Assembly (NCBI GenBank): GCA_045105075.1
Contig: JBGCDD010000056.1
Location: 1-11,256 of the forward strand
Reading direction: 5' to 3'
Source of the DNA: JBGCDD01 sp045105075
GTDB taxonomy: Bacteria; Pseudomonadota; Alphaproteobacteria; Rhodobacterales; Rhodobacteraceae
Length of the DNA stretch: 11,256 nucleotides
Below are positions 7,350 through 11,256 of the stretch, one piece after another (the first letter of the stretch is position 1; each line of letters begins with the position of its first letter). The notes beneath the pieces were generated by a model. It saw nothing but the letters and a program-made list of their open reading frames with translations, ran no database searches and was not told the origin of the DNA. Position numbers and translations under genes: made by a program.

Positions 7350-8219
7350 ATGACTTTCCTGCTTGGCGTGGGCGCGCAAAAGGCCGGCACAACCTGGCTG
7401 CACGAAGAGCTTTCCAAAAACGCGAATGTCGATGTGGGTTTCACCAAAGAATATCATGTTCATGATCTTTTGACCATTCCACATATGCGCGGCATGCTTT
7501 TGAAAAACATTCAGGCGGCTCGTCAGATCGACGCCGAAGCTTCGCACAGCGATATCCTCGCGCACATGCAACGCCGCGAATTCAAAATGCTCAGCCTGTT
7601 TTCCCGCCCCAACGCGTATTACGATTATTTCGCTGACCTGTTGGCCAGACCTGGGATCGAGCTTACCTGCGACATCACCCCCTCTTATTCCGCGCTCAGC
7701 ATCGACACCCTGCGCCAGATCAAAACCACCTTTGAACGACGTGGGATTCCGGTGAAATGCGTGTTTTTGATGCGTGACCCGGTCGAGCGGATCTGGAGTG
7801 CGCTGCGCATGCAACGGCGCAACAAACTGGCCAGCATGCCCGACAAAAAATTCAAAGCCAGCGAAGACAAAGCCGTCATGCGCATCATGAACACCAAAGA
7901 CGCGCAGATGCGGGGCGAATATCACAAAACGCTGCAAAGGATCACTGCTGTGTTTGAGCCCAAGGATCTCTATTTCGGGCTTTATGAGACCTTTTTGAAA
8001 GCGCCTGCGCAATGGCAGAGTTTTTGCCAGATGACCGGCGTGACGTTGCAGCAGCCCGACTATGGCAAACACTACAATGCGACGCAAAAAGGCGATGACC
8101 TGGCCGTGGACACCAAGCGCGCGGTCGTCAAAACCTATAGCGATGTTTACGCCTATTTGCGGGCCCAGCATCCCGAGCTTGAGATCGACCATCACTGGCC
8201 CAGCGCCAAACTGGCCTAG
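7350..8219 (+). CDS. PAPS-dependent sulfotransferase (second of the outer pair)
   Basis: A 289-residue cytoplasmic sulfotransferase of the same type as the gene at 5775. FLLGVGAQKAGTTWLHEEL (residues 3-21) is the 5'-phosphosulfate loop, LTCDITPSYSAL (105-116) corresponds to the EMTPEYSLM segment of its paralogue, and VKCVFLMRDPVERIWSALRM (135-154) is the 3'-phosphate site with Arg142 and Ser150. The ATG at 7350 is chosen because CGGAGA (7337-7342) lies 7 bases upstream and the PAPS loop then begins right after the initiator. An in-frame ATG at 7278 would overlap the preceding gene by 38 bp and add residues without family resemblance. The stop TAG (8217-8219) shares CTAG with the stop of the opposing lyase-like gene. 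Having two paralogues suggests sulfation of two different positions or sugars of one glycan; that is inference. Confidence 0.92.
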   Translation: MTFLLGVGAQKAGTTWLHEELSKNANVDVGFTKEYHVHDLLTIPHMRGMLLKNIQAARQIDAEASHSDILAHMQRREFKMLSLFSRPNAYYDYFADLLARPGIELTCDITPSYSALSIDTLRQIKTTFERRGIPVKCVFLMRDPVERIWSALRMQRRNKLASMPDKKFKASEDKAVMRIMNTKDAQMRGEYHKTLQRITAVFEPKDLYFGLYETFLKAPAQWQSFCQMTGVTLQQPDYGKHYNATQKGDDLAVDTKRAVVKTYSDVYAYLRAQHPELEIDHHWPSAKLA

Positions 8220-9697
8220 ATCTGTCCGAATGGGCTTTTGCTGTCGTTGCAAAGCCCACGCAAAACATCGGCGCAGATCGACACGTCGGGGCCCAGCGCA
8301 CGGTCTTGAACCAACGGCGCAACCCGCGCGCGCAGGGCGCTGTGCAGGGTCGCAATCGCCCCGACCGCAGGCGGCGCACCGCGCAGATCAACCGCCTGCG
8401 CTGCCACGATCGCCTCCAGACCGCAAAGCAGCTGGAAACTCTGGCCTTGCTCCGCCAGCTTCTGGGCCGCATGCGCGGTCATCGGGGCCATGTCCTCCAC
8501 GGTTTCGGACACCGGTGCCGGGTCAAACGCCACAGGCATCGCGTGACGGCGAATATCACCCAGCAAGGCCGCCGCTGTTTTTTGCAACGGCACCATGCCT
8601 GCAGACGCACCGCCAACAGGGGACAAATACTTGGGCAGTCCCGACAACTCTGGCGACATCATCCGCTGACTGCGTTGCACCATGGCATTGGCCACCATCG
8701 CCATCGCCTGCGCGCCTGACTCCAGGGCCAAAGCCAAAGCAGGCGCGTGGAAATTCGGGGTCGACCGCATGGCCTCGGCCCCCAGAACAACCGGGCTATC
8801 GCTGAGCCCGTTGGCCTCGTCTTCCCAAATCGCCGACGCGCGTGACACAATGTCAAACGCTGCACCAAACACCGGAGCCACCACGCGAAAGCTGATCGCG
8901 TCCTGAATGCGCCGCGCCGGGGCGGTTGTGGACAGGTGGCGCGCAAACCATGCTGCAACCTGCGATTGCGACGGAGAGGCTCGGATTGCGTTGATATCGG
9001 GGGCAAAAATGTCGGTGTTGGCTTGATAGCCGACATAGCTCAGCGCCGCCGCCGCGCGCGCCATCAACAGCCCCTGTTGAGCCTCAAACAGCGCATGTGC
9101 GGACAGAACCACGCTGAGCCCACCGTGATTGATCAGCGCCATTGCATCTTTGGGCTGCAGACGCGGAACGTTCAGTCCGTTTTGCGCCAACAGGTCCCTT
9201 GCCGGGCCAATCGTGCCATTGCTCCACATCTCGCCCTGACCCAAGATCGCCAGCGCCCAGCCTGCGTTCTGGGTCAGATCGCTGGCCCCGATCGAGCCAA
9301 AGCGCGCAATAGCCGGCGACAGTCCGGCGCGAAACACCGCACACAGATGGGCCGCCATCTCGGGCGACATCCCTGATCCACCGCGCGAGGCCGACACCAA
9401 CCGCGCCAGAATCACCGCGCGCCCGATCTGTTCTGGCAACGGCGGGCCAACCGCAACAGCGCGCCCTTCGATCAACTGTCTTTGAAACGGCTCAATCTCG
9501 TCCGGCGTCAGGCGATGAGCGACGTTTCCACCCAGACCGGTGTTGAGCCCATAAACCGGCGTTTCGCCCTGCGCCGCCTTGTCTACAGTGGTGCGGTCGG
9601 CCCGAAGGCGCGCCAGAACAGCGTCAGGCAAATCCAGATCTGCGCCGGCAAGCGCCGCCTGAAACCCCGAAACCGAAACCCTGTCGCCCAGCCTCAT
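8216..9697 (-). CDS. Divergent aromatic amino acid lyase (HAL/PAL/TAL) superfamily protein
   Basis: A 493-residue protein with the overall plan of histidine ammonia-lyase (about 510 residues). PVYGLNTGLGG puts Tyr49 at the position of catalytic Tyr53 of the Pseudomonas enzyme; ALIN (Asn190) matches Asn195; QDAISFR (265-271) matches QDPYSLR and keeps its Arg. Unusual features: the cofactor segment reads GSIGASDLTQNA (134-145) where the family has GSVGASGDLAPLA, so the Gly of the Ala-Ser-Gly triad that cyclises into MIO is absent. Arg79 stands where histidine lyase has substrate-binding His83, and Ile268 stands near the place of Tyr280. It may be a non-MIO or altered-specificity homologue, so hutH is not assigned. 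Start ATG at 9697 overlaps the stop of the upstream dehydrogenase gene by one base (TGATG), implying coupling. These comparisons are made from memory of the family, not from an alignment program. Confidence 0.9.
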   Translation of the reverse strand: MRLGDRVSVSGFQAALAGADLDLPDAVLARLRADRTTVDKAAQGETPVYGLNTGLGGNVAHRLTPDEIEPFQRQLIEGRAVAVGPPLPEQIGRAVILARLVSASRGGSGMSPEMAAHLCAVFRAGLSPAIARFGSIGASDLTQNAGWALAILGQGEMWSNGTIGPARDLLAQNGLNVPRLQPKDAMALINHGGLSVVLSAHALFEAQQGLLMARAAAALSYVGYQANTDIFAPDINAIRASPSQSQVAAWFARHLSTTAPARRIQDAISFRVVAPVFGAAFDIVSRASAIWEDEANGLSDSPVVLGAEAMRSTPNFHAPALALALESGAQAMAMVANAMVQRSQRMMSPELSGLPKYLSPVGGASAGMVPLQKTAAALLGDIRRHAMPVAFDPAPVSETVEDMAPMTAHAAQKLAEQGQSFQLLCGLEAIVAAQAVDLRGAPPAVGAIATLHSALRARVAPLVQDRALGPDVSICADVLRGLCNDSKSPFGQI

Positions 9698-10704
9698 CAA
9701 TAAAACCGCAAGCGTTGGCCAATGCCCATATCCTTGGCTTTCACCAACATCGCATGGCCCAGCGCAATGTCGGACAACGACAGACCGCGGTGCCAGAACA
9801 AAATGGTTTCTTCCTCGGATTCACGGCCCGGCTTTACGCCAGCCACGATCTGGCCCAGCTCGGCATGCAAAGTGTCGGCACTCAGTCGGCCGCTGTCGAC
9901 ATGGGCCCTGAGCGCGCCAAACTTGCCATGCGCCTGCCCCCAATCATCCATCACCACCTTGGACATAATGTCGGTCAGGCTTAGCTCGACCGATGACATC
10001 GTACCATAAGGCACCACCAGCGCACCCGGCTTGATCCATTGCGTCAGCAGCAAAGGTTTGGGTTCCGGCAATCGCGAGGCCTCGACAACAACGTCAGCGC
10101 CCTGCACACAGCTTTGCCAGTCTTGCGTCACGGTGATCTCGCGCCCAAGATCACGGCGCAGTTTTTCGGCAAAGGCTTCGCGGCTTTCAGTTCGGCGGGA
10201 ATGCACCCTTATTTCATCAAAATCAAAGAGTTGATCGAGAAAGCAAATGTTCCAATACGCAGTTCCGCGGGCGCCGATATGACCCAGAATTTTGGGGTTT
10301 TTCGGCGCCAGATGTTGCGCACCCAGGGCCGTCATCGCACCGGTGCGCATTTCGGTGATTCCTGTGGCATCGATCAAAGCTTTGGGGGCGCCGTTGCGCG
10401 GATCAAAAAGCGTCAGCAGACCATATTCGCTGGGGCGGTTTTCTTTATAGTTATCAACGAAGTCTCCGACGACCTTGGTTCCCGCGCTGTCAATATCACC
10501 ACCGATCCATCCCCGTAACACGTTGAAATGGCCATCCGCACCTGCACGCGGGTGAATATGGGTGCGAGGTTCGATCGAGACGTCGCCACGGCCCTGCTGC
10601 GCGAGGCTGGCTTCGATCGCCGACAAAATCTCGGCATCCGTCATTCCCAGCGCTTCGATGTCAAATCGGTTGAGGTAGTCGATGTAAACCGTTGGCTCTG
10701 CCAT
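9697..10704 (-). CDS. Ornithine cyclodeaminase/mu-crystallin-family NAD(P)-dependent enzyme
   Basis: A 335-residue cytoplasmic protein of the family that includes ornithine cyclodeaminase, ketimine reductase, archaeal alanine dehydrogenase and amino-acid synthase partners such as SbnB. KVVGDFVDN (residues 77-85) carries the conserved Lys, ITEMRTGAMTALG (116-128) the conserved R-T-G-A substrate motif, and ILGHIGARGTA (139-149) the Rossmann dinucleotide loop in G-x-G-x-x-G-like form. HAELGQIVAGVKPGR (280-294) and DIALGHAM (312-319) are typical C-terminal elements. The ATG at 10704 is preceded by GAGGAAAAT, a good ribosome site; a TTG 12 codons upstream is not needed. The lyase-like gene starts at its stop, so the pair probably acts in one pathway on the same amino acid or its product. 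The precise substrate cannot be told from sequence, and family members differ widely. Confidence 0.92.
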   Translation of the reverse strand: MAEPTVYIDYLNRFDIEALGMTDAEILSAIEASLAQQGRGDVSIEPRTHIHPRAGADGHFNVLRGWIGGDIDSAGTKVVGDFVDNYKENRPSEYGLLTLFDPRNGAPKALIDATGITEMRTGAMTALGAQHLAPKNPKILGHIGARGTAYWNICFLDQLFDFDEIRVHSRRTESREAFAEKLRRDLGREITVTQDWQSCVQGADVVVEASRLPEPKPLLLTQWIKPGALVVPYGTMSSVELSLTDIMSKVVMDDWGQAHGKFGALRAHVDSGRLSADTLHAELGQIVAGVKPGRESEEETILFWHRGLSLSDIALGHAMLVKAKDMGIGQRLRFY

Positions 10705-10869
10705 ATTTTCCTCTTTCTGACTGGTATGCTGGAGGCGCAAAATTGCTTTTAGTGAGCCCCCAAATCAACCGCAGGTCAATTCTTTTTTGCGCAGTTGGTC
10801 ACTTTAAGAAAGCCATGCAGTACATTGTTATAAATAGATATAAATTCCAAAAAGTTACCCACAGGTTCT

Positions 10870-10878
10870 TGTGGATAA
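10870..10878 (-). promoter_or_regulatory. Perfect DnaA box
   Basis: TGTGGATAA on the plus strand, so TTATCCACA on the minus strand, the consensus high-affinity DnaA-binding 9-mer. It sits 6 bases from the near match TTACCCACA (10855-10863) on the opposite strand and adjoins the AT-rich tract. Confidence 0.7.
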
Positions 10879-11052
10879 AGCATACCTTCCTCAACTCGCG
10901 TTAACATTTGTTAGTCAATGACTTGTCTTGCGAAAGTCATATTTCACCCAACCGGTCGGGCTTTGGGGTATCCTGACCTCTTTATCCCCAGGTCCGGCCA
11001 AATCCGTTAGAAGTTCCAAAATGTTCGAATAAGAAAAGCCACGTCGCAAGAG

Positions 11053-11061
11053 TGTGGATAA
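11053..11061 (-). promoter_or_regulatory. Perfect DnaA box
   Basis: TGTGGATAA on the plus strand, so TTATCCACA on the minus strand, in the same orientation as the box at 10870 and 183 bp from it. Two near matches on the other strand follow within 70 bp (11104-11112 and 11122-11130). Confidence 0.7.
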
Positions 11062-11147
11062 CTTGATGAAGATTGCCATGTATTCACTGTCGAATTCGCC
11101 GAACAATCCACAGCGCAAAACTTTTCCACAGGACAAATGAGCGCGCG

Positions 11148-11255
11148 TCAACCCTGAGTGCGCAACCACTCCATCACGGCCGGGCGAACCGACTGATCGC
11201 CGCGATGACGTGTGTCGGCGATGATCTTGCGCACGTCATCCAGGTTGGATTTGCG
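11148..11255 (-). CDS. C-terminal end of an unidentified protein (5' part outside window)
   Basis: The minus strand is open from the right edge to a TGA at 11148-11150, giving 35 residues that begin RKSNLDDVRKIIADTR and end VRPAVMEWLRTQG. The codons are G/C-ending like the other genes, the composition is that of a soluble helical C-terminus, and the gap beyond the stop is AT-rich, so this is very probably a real gene end. I do not recognise the family from so short a piece. It is oriented toward the DnaA-box region, with its stop codon 18 bases from the last box. Confidence 0.6.
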   Translation of the reverse strand, partial: RKSNLDDVRKIIADTRHRGDQSVRPAVMEWLRTQG

Positions 11256-11256
11256 C

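Larger units (their letters stand above)
10705..11147. other. Gene-free AT-rich gap with DnaA-box cluster: candidate replication origin
   Basis: I find no convincing gene in this 443-bp stretch. Two perfect 9-base DnaA boxes (TTATCCACA, both on the minus strand) lie at 10870-10878 and 11053-11061. Near matches are TTACCCACA 10855-10863, TTATCCCCA 10982-10990, CAATCCACA 11104-11112 (two mismatches) and TTTTCCACA 11122-11130, all on the plus strand. Bases 10801-10860 are 17/60 G+C (72% A+T), a possible unwinding element beside the first box. AGTCAATGACTTG (10913-10925) differs by one base from the IHF consensus, and TTAA-N6-TTAG (10901-10914) loosely resembles a CtrA site. Boxes, AT-rich tract and possible IHF site together are how bacterial origins are built. 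A DnaA-regulated promoter or a cluster at a secondary replicon are alternatives. Confidence 0.55.

Noticed and set aside
7212..8252. Open frame of 346 codons on the minus strand opposite the last sulfotransferase
   Set aside because: Shadow of a recognised gene; no family resemblance.
8062..8805. Plus-strand open frame over the 3' end of the sulfotransferase and of the lyase-like gene
   Set aside because: Pro/Arg/Ala-rich out-of-frame translation of two real genes; no credible start.
10745..10800. Possible sigma-70 promoter for the cyclodeaminase-family gene (TTGACC or TTGATT on the minus strand)
   Set aside because: No -10 of acceptable quality lies 16-18 bases away, so a specific promoter cannot be supported.
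10915..11169. Minus-strand open frame of 84 codons (start at 11169) across the DnaA-box region
   Set aside because: It overlaps the end of the gene at 11148 in another frame, runs through AT-rich repeat boxes, lacks a ribosome site and resembles no protein.
1..11256. tRNA, rRNA, CRISPR array, insertion sequence or integrase
   Set aside because: No tRNA-like cloverleaf, rRNA segment, spaced direct repeats, transposase motifs or target-site duplications were seen.

Overview
The window looks like chromosomal DNA from a GC-rich alphaproteobacterium, most likely of the Rhodobacteraceae (Roseobacter group). The GlyA sequence, the strongly G/C-ending codons, the tightly coupled genes and two perfect DnaA boxes in an AT-rich gap all fit this. 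The assignment rests on recognising protein sequences by eye, not on a database search.

Layout, left to right. (1) 2-1561, plus strand: the 3' part of glyA (serine hydroxymethyltransferase, about 60 N-terminal residues cut off by the window edge), followed by a small single-domain rhodanese. (2) 1725-5550, plus strand: a translationally coupled block of a 215-residue protein of unknown family, a GT2 glycosyltransferase and a 747-residue GT-B glycosyltransferase with a long uncharacterised C-terminal half. (3) 5775-8219, plus strand: three sulfotransferase-like genes in close succession. The outer two belong to the same PAPS-dependent family and the middle one resembles the carbohydrate (family 2) type. 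Blocks 2 and 3 together look like a locus that builds and sulfates a glycan, such as a surface polysaccharide, capsule or glycoprotein. (4) 8216-10704, minus strand: a coupled pair, an ornithine cyclodeaminase/mu-crystallin-family dehydrogenase followed by a divergent member of the aromatic amino acid lyase (histidine ammonia-lyase) superfamily. The lyase-like protein lacks the glycine of the Ala-Ser-Gly cofactor triad. It runs tail-to-tail into the last sulfotransferase, with both stop codons inside one CTAG. (5) 10705-11147: a gene-free gap of about 440 bp with a 72% A+T stretch and a cluster of DnaA-box sequences, a candidate replication origin (oriC-like). (6) 11148-11255, minus strand: the last 35 codons of an unidentified gene entering from the right.

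The three points most worth following are the DnaA-box cluster, the lyase-like protein with its altered cofactor triad, and the glycosyltransferase/sulfotransferase locus with its unknown first gene.
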